Source: Mesorhizobium sp.
GTDB lineage: Bacteria; Pseudomonadota; Alphaproteobacteria; Rhizobiales; Rhizobiaceae
Reading direction: 5' to 3'
Length of the DNA stretch: 39,091 nt
NCBI RefSeq assembly: GCF_017306585.1
Contig: NZ_JAFKIC010000151.1
Coordinates: 1 to 39,091 of the forward strand
A model generated the notes under the pieces. The model ran no database searches and was not told the DNA's origin. It worked only from the letters and a program-made list of their open reading frames with translations. Each line of letters opens with the position of its first letter. The stretch's first letter is position 1. Below, one piece after another: positions 16,001 through 24,933 of this stretch. The position numbers and the translations under genes are program-made.

Positions 16001-18151
16001 ATCGGACGGCCGGAGATCGGCCGGCTGAACCTCGACCAGGGCGCGGACATTGCGCTCGAAGACGGGGTCGAGTGCGGCAGCGGCTTGTGCGGCCTTGAGC
16101 TTGTCGCGTACCTGGCCGGAGAGATAGGCGTCGGCCGTTTGCCAGGAACCGGTCTCGGGATCACGAAAGAGGGCGTCGCCGAGTTCGGCGATGACTGCTT
16201 CGGCATCGGCGTGCAGCAGCTCGGCGATGTGACCGATATCAACATGGCCGCGTTCGTTGAGCACGACGGCAAGCGCATCGGCAGCACTTGTGATGATGGG
16301 TGCTGCTGGCGGCGCGATGACGCGCTCGGTGAAAATCGGACCCGGCCGGGCTGTATTGGTCTCAAGATCGTAGTCTTCGATGGAAGCCACCAGCCAGCAA
16401 TCGGGATCGTCAAGGAAGGGCTGGAGGTTCGGCCGGCGATGCACTTCGCGGACCTCGCCGGTCTCGGTGTCCTCGCTGGTGGAAACGACGGTCGTGTTGA
16501 TGGGGCCGAAGGCGCGCACAAAATTCGACCATGCGATGCGCAGCCTGACTTGGGCCGGCTTCCAGGGCCGGTCGAACTCCTGCGCCTTCAGGACTTCACG
16601 CACGGCATCACGGATGGGGATCAATTTGCGGATGATCCGCGCGTGCTTTTCGGGCACGCCTTCGCTCGCCCTGCCGTTGCGCACGGTGATGGTGACGGCA
16701 GCACCATCGATCATCTGCGCGAGGGCGGCATTTTTCGCGACAAAGAAACTGCCCTCGCGCACGCCGTCGCCTTGCGGCAGGGCATCGGCGGCATCGGCAC
16801 TGTCTTCGGCGTCATGATCAATCTCATGATCAATCTTGGCCGGCTCGCCGTCGTAAATGGCTTCCGGAAGGAGGGAGGTCGCTGCCGTGAGTGCTCGCTC
16901 CAGATCGACGCCGGGATGGGGCAGGCAGGAATAGGTCTCGCCGTAAGGCCCCGAGATCGTGGCATGCGTGCCGAGCACGAAATCCGGGTGGCGCGCGAAC
17001 CAGCGGTTCACGCGGATCGCACCCTCATCTGCGGTCGCGGCCCGAACGTCTTCGGTGTCGAGCCATGACAGGTTGCCCTCTGGCTCGCCGATCTTGCGCT
17101 TGCGGAAGAAGAGGATGTCGACCACGACATCCGTGCCGGCGTCGGCCCGGAAACTGCCCTGAGGCAAGCGGATGGCGGCGATCAGGTCCGTCGACTTCGC
17201 GATATGCTCGCGGGCGGTCTTGTCCGTCTTATCAAGCGTGCCGCAGCTGGTGACGAAGGCGGCGAATGCCGCCGGCTTCAACAGGTCGACGGAGCGCGCG
17301 ATAAAATAGTCATGCAGCCGCAATGCCATCGACCGATATGCCCGATCGGAGCGCACCCTTCGATCCGAAAACGGCGGATTGCCGATCGCAAGATCGAAAT
17401 GTGACGGCAGGTCGTTGCGGGCGAAATCGCCGGCTATGATCCGCGCTTGCGGCTGTAACAGCCGCGCGATACGCGCGGTGACGGGATCGATTTCGATCCC
17501 AGTGACATGGGAAACATCGCGCAACGACTGCGGCATCAGCGCCGGAAACAGGCCGGTTCCGACGCCTGGTTCAAGAACCCGACCGCCGCGCCATCCGAGA
17601 CGCTGGAGGCCCGCCCAGATTGCCCGGACGATGAACTCCGGGGTGAAATGGGCATATTGGGTGCAGCGCGCGAGCGAGGCATAGTCGATCTCGCCGACGG
17701 CATCTTCCAGGTCCGAGCCGATGTCGTCCCAGCCCTTACGGAATCCGAGCTCGCCGGGACGGCGGAAGACACCATTGGCAAGGTCGGACGCGCCAAAACC
17801 GGTGAACCGGATCAGCCGCTCCTGCTCCTCACGCGTGGCAGGACGATCGTGGGCCTCGATCTCGGCGGCGAGCCTGATCGAAGCGATGTTGTCGCGGGCC
17901 CGATCCTTCCAACCGCGGGCCAGCCCACGGTCGCCGGCAAGATGAAAGTTCAGTCCATGAGCCCGTCGAGGCTTCGACGTCGGTTGCATGTCTGCAACCG
18001 CCGGCGTGACCGGCGAAGGCGTGGAAGAATCGCGATCATCTTCATCGCCCGGCCCGAAGTCAGCCGCGAAGGCCGTGACGCCAAGGCCAAGTCCGGAAGA
18101 AATGGCCGTGCTGCCGAACAGGTCGATGGTAAAGGGGTCGTCATGAGCCAT
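13049..18151 (-). CDS. DNA N6-methylase/SNF2-type helicase fusion (DarB-like), 1700 residues
   Basis: Domain order: an N-terminal linker; an adenine methyltransferase domain with SAM motif EPGVGTG (194-200) and catalytic NPPF (258-261, in DLAIGNPPFSD); a middle region; then a superfamily 2 helicase from about residue 870 with GHQKRGIW, Walker A HAVGAGKT (about 895), DEAQEF (about 1054), LASGTPITNT and motif VI IEQREGRILRQG (about 1407); and a coiled-coil tail. The layout resembles phage P1 DarB and large methylase-helicase proteins of rhizobial plasmids. DarB protects injected phage DNA against type I restriction. A similar anti-restriction role in conjugal entry is inferred, supported by ArdC nearby. 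AGGAG six bases upstream supports the start. Long frames on the opposite strand are shadows. Confidence 0.88.
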   Translation of the reverse strand: MAHDDPFTIDLFGSTAISSGLGLGVTAFAADFGPGDEDDRDSSTPSPVTPAVADMQPTSKPRRAHGLNFHLAGDRGLARGWKDRARDNIASIRLAAEIEAHDRPATREEQERLIRFTGFGASDLANGVFRRPGELGFRKGWDDIGSDLEDAVGEIDYASLARCTQYAHFTPEFIVRAIWAGLQRLGWRGGRVLEPGVGTGLFPALMPQSLRDVSHVTGIEIDPVTARIARLLQPQARIIAGDFARNDLPSHFDLAIGNPPFSDRRVRSDRAYRSMALRLHDYFIARSVDLLKPAAFAAFVTSCGTLDKTDKTAREHIAKSTDLIAAIRLPQGSFRADAGTDVVVDILFFRKRKIGEPEGNLSWLDTEDVRAATADEGAIRVNRWFARHPDFVLGTHATISGPYGETYSCLPHPGVDLERALTAATSLLPEAIYDGEPAKIDHEIDHDAEDSADAADALPQGDGVREGSFFVAKNAALAQMIDGAAVTITVRNGRASEGVPEKHARIIRKLIPIRDAVREVLKAQEFDRPWKPAQVRLRIAWSNFVRAFGPINTTVVSTSEDTETGEVREVHRRPNLQPFLDDPDCWLVASIEDYDLETNTARPGPIFTERVIAPPAAPIITSAADALAVVLNERGHVDIGHIAELLHADAEAVIAELGDALFRDPETGSWQTADAYLSGQVRDKLKAAQAAAALDPVFERNVRALVEVQPADLRPSDITARLGAPWIPAADVATFVKETMGAEIRIHHMPELASWTVEARQLGWMAAGTSEWGTDRRHAGELLADALNSRVPQIFDTVKEGQAEKRVLNVVDTEAAKEKLQKIKTAFQNWVWSDPDRTDRLARVYNDRFNNIAPRRFNGDHLQLPGASGAFSLYGHQKRGIWRIVSAGSTYLAHAVGAGKTMTIAAGVMEQRRLGLIAKAMLVVPGHCLAQMAREFLALYPTARILVADETNFSLAKRHRFLSRAATAAWDAIIITHSAFRFIGVPSAFEQQMIHDELELYETLLTKVESEDRVSRKRLERLKEGLKERLEALATRKDDLLTISEIGVDQIIVDEAQEFRKLSFATNMSTLKGVDPNGSQRAWDLYVKSRFVETKNPGRALVLASGTPITNTLGEMFSVQRYLGYQALLQRGLHEFDAWASAFGDVTTELELQPSGKYKPVTRFATFVNVPELIAMFRSFADVVMPQDLREYVKVPALSTGARQIITAKPSAAFKHYQMVLDARIKAIEERDRPAEPGDDILLSVITDGRHAAIDLRLVDPDNDNEPDNKLNDLIGNAFRIWQETAQGTYLRADGKPFELAGAAQMIFSDLGTISVEKTRGFSAYRWIRDELVRRGVPASEIAFMQDFKKAEAKQRLFGDVRAGKIRFLIGSSDTMGTGVNAQLRLKALHHLDVPWLPSQIEQREGRILRQGNQHDFIDIFAYATEGSMDAQMWQNNERKARFIAAALSGDTSIRRLEDMGEGQASQFAFAKAIASGDPRLMQKAGLEADIARLERLRAAHIDDEHAVRRQIRDAERDIEYATRRIGEVGKDIARLVPTTGDGFSMVVRGDAFTQRKLAGRALMKEILTLVQNRQEGQTTIAFIGGFDFRYSGERFGKDGYRYATMLMRTGADDEIELPLTTTPLGAISRLEHALAGFEGEQVRYRQRLEDAELRLTSYRSRQGGEFGFSGELAEKRRQLAEIETDLASSIDGQDRPAAA

Positions 18152-18234
18152 GGAAATCTCCTTGGATTGAGGGCGAGCACGATCGCGCGGACGGCGTTGG
18201 CGTCCGCGTGAAAGGGCTGGCAGGTTTGCTGGGG

Positions 18235-18633
18235 TTAGCGGGCGATCAGCGAGAGCGAGACTTCGGCCTCGGTGAGTTCCATGCGCAGATGCGTGCAGCG
18301 GAGGTTGCGATCGAACAGCGGGATCAGTTGCTCGGCGTCGATGAATTCGATCCCGTCGTCACCACCGAAATGGCGCTGCTTGTAGTGAAACCAGTCGGGG
18401 TTACCGATCGGGTGGCATTCTTCGGAATAGCAAAGGAGCGCCTTCTGGCCCTCGGCGAGCTTGCCATTCGAAAGCACATACACGCCCTCGTCACCAACCA
18501 GCCACAGGCCGGGGATCTCGCCCTGGCCGGGCTTGAGGCCATAATAGGGATTGCGAAAACCCCCGTTTTTGGCGGCATCGGTCTTTCCGCGCTCGATGAC
18601 CTTGCGGACGGCAAGAATGGGAAAAGTGAACAT
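18235..18633 (-). CDS. DUF3085 family protein
   Basis: 132 residues starting MFTFPILAVRKVIERGKTD, with the family-like core NGGFRNPYYGLKPGQGEIPG, LWLVGDEGVYVLSNG, LCYSEECHP and HFGGDDGIEFID. Function unknown. It lies 83 bases upstream of the DarB-like gene and ten bases after the DUF1419 gene, so these are probably one operon. GAGG upstream supports the ATG at 18633; the longer in-frame extension overlaps DUF1419 and is rejected. Confidence 0.83.
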   Translation of the reverse strand: MFTFPILAVRKVIERGKTDAAKNGGFRNPYYGLKPGQGEIPGLWLVGDEGVYVLSNGKLAEGQKALLCYSEECHPIGNPDWFHYKQRHFGGDDGIEFIDAEQLIPLFDRNLRCTHLRMELTEAEVSLSLIAR

Positions 18634-18643
18634 CGCTTCCCCC

Positions 18644-19249
18644 TCACGCGGCAACGGCCAGGGGAAGGTGGCGCAGATGCACCGGCAGCTTCGCCGCGAT
18701 CTCTTCATCGGTGAGCTCGTCGAGCAGCTTCGGCATGGCGCCCTGCCGGCCGCCATAGCACAGCACCGTGCGCTTGCCGCGATGCTCCGGCAGCCAGCGG
18801 TCCCCAGCATAGCCGCGGTACTCGTCGTGCGTGGCGCTCCAGATATGCTCCAGCCGCTCTTCGCGCGTCATCGCCTTCACCGGCCAGGACTCGCGCTCGA
18901 CGATGGCATCGCGCATTTCGGCAGGCGATCGCGCGACATTCAAGTCGCAATAGGCATGATAGTAGCGCGTTTTGCTATCGATGCGGAGCGTGTAGAAGAC
19001 GCTGGTGATGCTGTAGGTAAGGAACTCGCGCAGCGCGAACATCTCGCCTCGCATCCAGAGCGGTGGCAGGATCTCCAGCATGTAGTCGTGCTCGCCGCGG
19101 CCTACTCCAAACCACTCCCCGCTATAAAGAGATCCGGCATCGACGCGCTCGCGGTTTGGGCGCTGCGCATGGCGATCGAACAAACGGAACATCTGGCGGC
19201 GGTCGGCGATGCCCTGGTAGACTTTACGATTGGAAAAAAAGGGGTTCAT
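18644..19249 (-). CDS. DUF1419 family protein
   Basis: 201 residues. Recognisable segments are RKVYQGIADRRQMFRLFDRH, SLYSGEWFGVGRGEHDYMLE, PPLWMRGEMFALREFLT, RDAIVERESWPVKAMTREER and SATHDEYRGYAGDRWLP. DUF1419 proteins are known mainly from rhizobial plasmids, and their function is unknown. AAGGAG seven bases upstream fixes the start. It precedes DUF3085 and the DarB-like gene in the same direction. Confidence 0.85.
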   Translation of the reverse strand: MNPFFSNRKVYQGIADRRQMFRLFDRHAQRPNRERVDAGSLYSGEWFGVGRGEHDYMLEILPPLWMRGEMFALREFLTYSITSVFYTLRIDSKTRYYHAYCDLNVARSPAEMRDAIVERESWPVKAMTREERLEHIWSATHDEYRGYAGDRWLPEHRGKRTVLCYGGRQGAMPKLLDELTDEEIAAKLPVHLRHLPLAVAA

Positions 19250-19532
19250 TTGCGGGCTCCTTCAGCCTCGTCGGGCCTGAGCGCGCGGCACCCTCGTGGA
19301 TGCCCATCATCTTCAGCCCTTCATGACCCCTCCCCTGCGGCCGCCTCTCCGTCCGGGCGGGTCAAGGGCCGGCGCAGCCGGGCGAAGCTTCACCCTTGCA
19401 CGCGACCGGCGGGCATGCGGCAGCCAGGTTCCCTTTTCTTTTCTCCCTTTCCTTGTTGCCCTCCCCAATTTGGCGGCGCGAACCGACTGTCATGGCAACG
19501 TGCGCACCCTTTCGGTTGAGTGATCGGCGCCG

Positions 19533-20432
19533 TCATGCGGATGCCGCGTCCTGCAGCATTGCGTTCCAATCTTCGGCGCGCGGCTTCAGCCGCTCAAAGT
19601 CACAGGCGAGCTCGCCGGCAAGCTCACGCAGCCTCGACACGAATGCCTCGCCTTGCGGGTTGGCGTCGGTGGCGGCTACAAGGCGCGTGTTCGGCCTCCC
19701 CGCCAACAGGCGAAGCGCTGTGTCCGTCGCCGGGGACCAGCCGCCGCCGGTGCTGGCATACAGCGTGTCGCGCCGGATCCGTTCGATCGCCGCCAGGCTC
19801 ATGGCATCGATTGCAGCTTCGCTGACGCAGACCCGGGTGGCTGTCACCGTCCCCAACCGGAACAACACCTTGCCGCCTCCGGCCGCAAAGCCACGCCATT
19901 GCGGTCCGCGCTCCTCCCAGCCGGTGACGAGACCGGCCGCGTCGCTGTGGGCGGCCCACATGCTGCCGCGCGGGCCTTCCCTCAGAACGTTCTGAGCGAT
20001 CGCAGTCGCGATGACCTGCTCGGGAATGTGCCGCTCATCGCGCAGATAGCGCCAGGTCGTCGACCCGCGCCACGGCTTGCGTCGGGCCGCCCATCGCTTC
20101 GGAACCGACTGGTTGGGTTCGGTCTCCCGAGACTGTCGTTTCCATGCCGGCTCGCTCGGCACGAACCCCGCAAGCGAGGCTACCTGCACGAGGGCTTCCA
20201 GGAAATCGCCCCCGTCCAGATGCTGCACCAGCGAATAGACATCGCCCTTTCGATCCGACAACGGGTCGAACCATCCCTTGCCGTCATGGATGACGATGAT
20301 GATATCGTCGCCCCAACGGTATTTGACCGCTTTGCGAGTGCTTTCCTTGAGGTCGACCGTGAAGCCGCCGCTCTCCAGCACCGCGGCACAGCCGACCCGG
20401 CCGCGCAGCGCTTCTATATCCGTCTTTTCCAT
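19533..20432 (-). CDS. DUF3991/TOPRIM domain protein (primase-like)
   Basis: 299 residues. The N-terminal half (KAVKYRWGDDIIIVIHDGKG, WFDPLSDRKGDVYSLVQHLD) matches the zinc-binding-like/DUF3991 part of plasmid primase proteins. The C-terminal TOPRIM domain has the conserved Glu in VCVSEAAIDAMS (E205) and ATDANPQG (D256, N258), a D-x-N in place of the usual D-x-D. Such proteins may prime or repair transferred strands on plasmids (inference). GGGAGAG four bases before the ATG at 20432 supports the start. The upstream extension to 20585 is Ala/Arg-rich and rejected. Confidence 0.85.
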   Translation of the reverse strand: MEKTDIEALRGRVGCAAVLESGGFTVDLKESTRKAVKYRWGDDIIIVIHDGKGWFDPLSDRKGDVYSLVQHLDGGDFLEALVQVASLAGFVPSEPAWKRQSRETEPNQSVPKRWAARRKPWRGSTTWRYLRDERHIPEQVIATAIAQNVLREGPRGSMWAAHSDAAGLVTGWEERGPQWRGFAAGGGKVLFRLGTVTATRVCVSEAAIDAMSLAAIERIRRDTLYASTGGGWSPATDTALRLLAGRPNTRLVAATDANPQGEAFVSRLRELAGELACDFERLKPRAEDWNAMLQDAASA

Positions 20433-20612
20433 TTTTCTCTCCCGGCAGCCTTCCGGCCGGCCTTTCTTCAAATCAATTTCTTCCGCACAATTGGCGGAAC
20501 ACTCCGCAACCGCCGCGAAGAGCAAAGGGCGCAAGGGCGCGGCTTTTGCCGCGGCGCAGCCTCCCTTGCGGCCTGCCGCTCGCAAGCGGCACGCCGCGGC
20601 GGGGGGGCCGGT

Positions 20613-20801
20613 TCAATGAACCGGCCGCCCGCCTGTGTATGGGCAGTATTCGGCGATCGCGTCGACTTCGTCGCCGTCGAGGTCGTCTGCAGGAAGAACG
20701 CCGTATTCGTTGTCATTGACCTTGAAGAGGATTACCGGCGTCATCAGGGTGCGAGCGAGGTTCCAGGCGTGGCTCTGAGCGAGGCTGAGTTCGTGCGACA
20801 T
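20613..20801 (-). CDS. Small hypothetical protein, 62 residues
   Basis: Starts MSHELSLAQSHAWNLARTLM, continues PVILFKVNDNEYGVLPADD and ends in an acidic segment. GGGAG upstream of the ATG at 20801 supports it. It appears to be the first gene of the leftward block leading to the TOPRIM, DUF1419 and DarB-like genes. Family not recognised. Confidence 0.6.
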   Translation of the reverse strand: MSHELSLAQSHAWNLARTLMTPVILFKVNDNEYGVLPADDLDGDEVDAIAEYCPYTGGRPVH

Positions 20802-21519
20802 GTGTTTGGCTCCCGTGTTCGCGGGGACCATTCCCCGCTCGACAGGCGCCCGTCGGGTCCAGCCGGGACCGCGATCATCGCGATGGCGAAGCCGTGAGCG
20901 ACGGCACGCTTTGCGTAGTCCGACCTCGCAGCGGGTTGATCGGCAAGGTCCGGGCTGGAACAAGGGAATTAAGCCGAAAGAGCGGGAAATGGGCCCTGCA
21001 AAGGAGCCGCGTCACTCGCCACGAAACCTCGAGGATTCATGGCTGCGGCACTTGCGGCTGACTTATGCTGGCTTCGTCAAGGCCTAGGCGAAGAAACCGT
21101 TCTTCCTGTACCGACGATACCGCCACGTAGTTGCGTCCGGACAAAGAACTCATCCGGGCAACACCATGACCGACGATAATACGAGAGGCCCATCAAGCCT
21201 GATGGGGCTGACCGCCGATAGCGTTGTCATCTTGGCAATATGGCTAAATTCCCTGCTTGAGGCGCACGCGGGCGAACTCGAAGCGCGCAGGCTATCTCGT
21301 CCTCGGTCCAGCCGGATTCCCCTGCTCGCTGAACCAATTGTTGGAGGGCCGGTTGGCTACCCGGTCGACCATCCGGACCGCGGTCCTCAGTGCCTACTCG
21401 CCTTGGGAAGGCAGAAATCTACCGCCGGCGCTGTGAACGCGCCTGCAACCCAGCTCACGTCCGAGATGAGCGCCGCAGGGCTTTCGCGGGCATTGCCGCG
21501 TTACTATTATAAACAGTTG
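20802..21519. other. Spacer of about 720 bases with no convincing gene
   Basis: It marks the upstream edge of the leftward plasmid block and the start of a decayed region. A plus-strand frame at 21166-21525 (119 codons, starting MTDDNTRGPSSLMGL) has a short hydrophobic stretch (DSVVILAIWL), but it has no recognisable homology and runs into the NRAMP pseudogene end. I do not call it a gene. Confidence 0.35.
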
Positions 21520-22055
21520 TCATAAATCCAATCCGATCACTTGGATAATCATAACCGCGGCTACGGCTCCCATGACAACCGTTGCAAGCCATCCGATCAC
21601 CCGCACGGACAGCGGCACAGTCAACTTACCCATAACATACCCGGGCCGTCATCAGCATCATGACAGCCATGGCCGGTGCGGCCGCCAAGCCGTTGACCAC
21701 GGCGCTCCAGTAAAGCGCCTTGATAGGATTGATGGGGGTGAAATTAGGGCCCGCGCCGATTGGCGTGGAGATCGCGATCGTGGCGTAAAAGGCCTTAGCC
21801 TGCAGTGGCTTTCGCTCAAGCCCCACTGGCCACTTGCGGGCTTCGCCCAACGCGTACCCGGGGGAGCCGGCGAGGACCGGAATCGCCAGCAGCCCTGTCC
21901 CAATGACGCCTAACGCAAAAATGGCGAACGCGAATGGGCCGGCGACCGGCCGAAGTGCTTCAGCCGCCTGGCTGGTGGACTGAATGTCAGTAATGCCCTT
22001 GGCGTGCAGTGTGGCGCCGGCTGTGATCATTATCGCGAGAGCGACAGACGCATTA
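21520..22055 (-). pseudogene. NRAMP-family metal transporter, truncated and frameshifted
   Basis: The minus strand encodes the C-terminal third of an NRAMP (MntH-type) Mn/Fe transporter: ATLHAKGITDIQSTSQAAEA, LGVIGTGLLAIPVLAGSPGY, NFTPINPIKALYWSAVVNG and MAVMMLMTA. That frame stops at 21626. The family's ending continues in another frame (MGKLTVPLSVRVIGWLATVV to 21520), so one frameshift separates the parts. The N-terminal half with the first six helices and the metal-site DPGN motif is missing. The upstream break coincides with the stop codon of the small gene at 22053, which marks a recombination joint. Confidence 0.85.
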
Positions 22056-22268
22056 GTCGACCTCGATCACTTTCCGAGCCGGCTTCTTTGCAGGTGCTTG
22101 GTGACGTTTGACGGGCATCGGTTTCTCAATGGATGCCTCTGCTGAAAGTCGCTGCTCGCGCAGGCGCGCTGTCTTGGCGTCTCTAGCTACTCGCTCCGCC
22201 TCGGTCGTCAGTTTCGCTTCGCGATCAGCACGCTCGATCCGTTCCTTGTCGATGCGGCGTTGGGTCAA
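22053..22268 (-). CDS. Small Lys/Arg-rich hypothetical protein, 71 residues
   Basis: A charged helix (TQRRIDKERIERADREAKLT, RVARDAKTARLREQRLSAE) followed by a basic tail (VKRHQAPAKKPARKVIEVD). Similar short proteins are common and uncharacterised in rhizobia (from memory). The start is TTG at 22268 with GGGAGAG five bases upstream. Its stop codon lies exactly where the NRAMP fragment begins, so its downstream flank was replaced. Function unknown; nucleic-acid binding is possible by charge. Confidence 0.55.
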   Translation of the reverse strand: MTQRRIDKERIERADREAKLTTEAERVARDAKTARLREQRLSAEASIEKPMPVKRHQAPAKKPARKVIEVD

Positions 22269-22458
22269 GAAAGCTCTCCCTTGGCGATCCGACCGTGAAA
22301 TGCAGCTCTCGCTAAAATGTTCCGTGCTACAGCGGTGGCCACGTTCATTGGCTCCCCACCTTTACCAGCGCCCTAGCGGCCAAGATCATGAGTTCACAGA
22401 TCGCTCGGCATGTTGCGCGTGACGCCAAACCAGTCTCACGGCTACATGGAATCTGCGG

Positions 22459-24930
22459 CTAGGTCGGAATTGAGACCGTGCCCTCAACCCTGACCGGCGG
22501 AGCGACCCTGATCGCGATGGGGGTGTAAAGATCGATGTCCGTTCGTGGCGCTTTCAACGTTATCACAAGAGCATACCGTGTTTTGCGGTTGACGATGTCG
22601 GCGGCTGCTCGGTCACGCCACCAGCCTCCCACCGGTTTGATACAAAGCATGTCTCGTCCGAGCAAGTTCACCGCTGGGCCGGTCCAAGTGTCGCAATGCA
22701 ATGAACCTGCCGACATGCTGTCAGCACCGAGCAGCCACCCATTGTCGTCTGGATGGTTCGGTGCACCGTTAGCACCTTCACGCTCGGCCACGTTCACTCG
22801 CTTCTTAAAATTAGCCAAGGTCTCGCCGCGCCGACGCAAATCGAACCGAAGCCCAAATGACTGATACCGCAAGGGATCGACATTGGCGGAAAATCCCGGA
22901 TTCGGGTCGACGAAATAAGAGAGAGTGATCTTAAGGTTCACTGGCTCGTTGCCCAGTTGCTCAAGCACATCATCCGGCAACGGCAGGCGGTAGTAGTGAC
23001 ATTCTTTGTAACGCCTGCCCTGAAGGCGATAGGGCTGAATTTCAGATTGGGCAATGAGCGCCAGCTGATCTCGAGCCGACGCCGCGGCGCGATCGAAGTC
23101 GGGCACGCCGTAGCCGAACCTCCGCACAATCTGATACCGATTCCGCAATTGGGGTTCCGCTGCAAATGCCGCGCTCATCGGCGGGGTATATTCGGCGCTG
23201 TGGATCATCAAAGCCCTGATGGTCTCAGGCCAGTGATCTGGAAATGTCGCCGACAGTCGAGCTGCCATTCGGGCCGCTTCGGCCGTCGCTGCGCTCGTTG
23301 CCTGGAAGGGAACGAGCGGAAAGCGGTCGACTTCGCGACCGGTCGTCAGGAGGCCGAGGGAGTCGAGCGTAATCACCTCGCGACGGCTCGGGCTCACTGC
23401 GCGGTTGCCGGCTTCAAGCACAAGTTCCGGTTTGATGGGGCCCCGTCGGGGCGCCCAGCCGACGCTCGTACGGCTATAGGGACTCAACTCACCGACCGCC
23501 GCGAAGCAGCTCCAATCTTCGTACCCCTTGCCTTTGATCTGATCGAGATCGGTGTAGCCGCCAACGGTGATCGCGTTCCATGCTTGCGCGGGATCCTCGG
23601 CCGGATAGGCGTCGTGTCCACGCCAATCCGTCATTTGCATAAAGGCTGCGGTGTTTCCAATAGAGACAACAAACAGGCGGCGGGGCGAGTTCTCATCATC
23701 GCCAGGCATCGAGGCAGCGGCCGCTTGGTCGATGGCTGAACTCCAAGCCGACGGGCGTGCGCCTGAGACGCCATCGTTCGTCACGGCCATGCAATAAACG
23801 CGCTTGCGCTCAGGTTGCCGTATCTCCGGAAGCGAGACAGCTGCCTGGGTAATCGCGCCGTACGAATTCGGATCGTTTGGATCGGCACCACCTGGCGGAA
23901 GCATCTTCACCGACTCGATCCGGTGCACTAAGACGCGTTTTTCTTTATCGCCGAGCGGTGCAGTCAAGTCGCCATGGGCTGCCATGCCGGCCATAGCTGT
24001 CCCATGGTCATGATGGTCGTCCGTTCCCCAATCGCCGTCGACAGCGTGAAGATCGTCAGCTGCTAAAACGGGCTCAAGCAAAACATGTGCTCGATTCACA
24101 CCCGTATCTAAGATGCATACGGAGGGAACATCGGCGCCGGGCCACTGTATTCTCCCAGCCAGCTCGTCGGCGCGCATAGCTTGTTTGTCGGCCGCCTCAT
24201 CAAGATACACCGCTGGGCTGTCCGTGGCACGTCTCAGTTCGAGTAAAATGCCTGTCGCAAACATCATCAGCTCGATCGCAGCGCGGTTCGCATACACCGG
24301 CACGACTGCCGCCTCCGGAAACTTCAGGCGACGATCCTGGCCCGCCACTCTCAATCCCAGGCGTTGAACGACCTCCTCAAGCTCTGCTTCTTTGTCTCGA
24401 GGAACCCAGACCGACCACCACATTTCGTAGTGGGGCTCGGTCGGAACAGGCGCATCGTCTGTCCACAGTGTTTCCAGGCGCGCGCGGCGAAAAGCCTCAA
24501 TGGATTCAACAAGGGCTTTGTTGGGGGGATTGCCCTTTTCAGTCAGTTGACCGTGCCGGTAGTCGTGCAATATGGCCGCAAGCGCGGCACGTGCCTGATC
24601 TGGCACATAGAGAGCCACGACCCGCTCCGCGGGCTCATCCCTTACCGCCCCAGGGCGGACATTCAGCTTCTTGCGTTCGAGATCGTCTGGATTGGTGCCG
24701 CGCTTCAACGCAACTTCGATATAGCCTCCTTGCGCAGCGGGTAGTCGCTCATCGACCGCGCGCTGCGCGTCGATCATGGCGATGGCAGCGTCAAATTCGC
24801 GCTGCAAAAGGGCACCATGAGCGTCTCGCTCGCGAACCGTATTCGAGCGTCCCGATCCTTCGCCAGTGTAGTCCGCCGGTTCAGACAGGCGAGATATATC
24901 GATATGCGGAAGCGTGAAGCGGCTGGCCAT
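22459..24930 (-). CDS. ietS: S8 subtilase, anti-phage IetS-type (823 residues)
   Basis: A subtilisin-like serine protease with a long N-terminal region and a complete triad: Asp275 (VCILDTGVN), His309 (DHHDHGTAMAGMAAHGD) and Ser546 (FQATSAATAEAARMAA), plus the oxyanion Asn426 (VSIGNTA). There is no signal peptide, so it should act in the cytoplasm. A subtilase directly downstream of a AAA ATPase matches the two-gene IetAS defence system, reported to protect against phages. The mechanism is not known; the ATPase may present or regulate substrates (inference). It starts three bases after ietA stops with no clear Shine-Dalgarno, suggesting translational coupling. Both genes are full length. Confidence 0.87.
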   Translation of the reverse strand: MASRFTLPHIDISRLSEPADYTGEGSGRSNTVRERDAHGALLQREFDAAIAMIDAQRAVDERLPAAQGGYIEVALKRGTNPDDLERKKLNVRPGAVRDEPAERVVALYVPDQARAALAAILHDYRHGQLTEKGNPPNKALVESIEAFRRARLETLWTDDAPVPTEPHYEMWWSVWVPRDKEAELEEVVQRLGLRVAGQDRRLKFPEAAVVPVYANRAAIELMMFATGILLELRRATDSPAVYLDEAADKQAMRADELAGRIQWPGADVPSVCILDTGVNRAHVLLEPVLAADDLHAVDGDWGTDDHHDHGTAMAGMAAHGDLTAPLGDKEKRVLVHRIESVKMLPPGGADPNDPNSYGAITQAAVSLPEIRQPERKRVYCMAVTNDGVSGARPSAWSSAIDQAAAASMPGDDENSPRRLFVVSIGNTAAFMQMTDWRGHDAYPAEDPAQAWNAITVGGYTDLDQIKGKGYEDWSCFAAVGELSPYSRTSVGWAPRRGPIKPELVLEAGNRAVSPSRREVITLDSLGLLTTGREVDRFPLVPFQATSAATAEAARMAARLSATFPDHWPETIRALMIHSAEYTPPMSAAFAAEPQLRNRYQIVRRFGYGVPDFDRAAASARDQLALIAQSEIQPYRLQGRRYKECHYYRLPLPDDVLEQLGNEPVNLKITLSYFVDPNPGFSANVDPLRYQSFGLRFDLRRRGETLANFKKRVNVAEREGANGAPNHPDDNGWLLGADSMSAGSLHCDTWTGPAVNLLGRDMLCIKPVGGWWRDRAAADIVNRKTRYALVITLKAPRTDIDLYTPIAIRVAPPVRVEGTVSIPT

Positions 24931-24933
24931 GTC

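Noticed and set aside
13013-17068. Long rightward open frames (758 and 565 codons) opposite the DarB-like gene
   Set aside because: They are GC-rich antisense shadows of a gene with clear motifs and show no domain resemblance.
19653-20897. 414-codon rightward frame
   Set aside because: Antisense to the TOPRIM gene and the small gene upstream; no motif seen.
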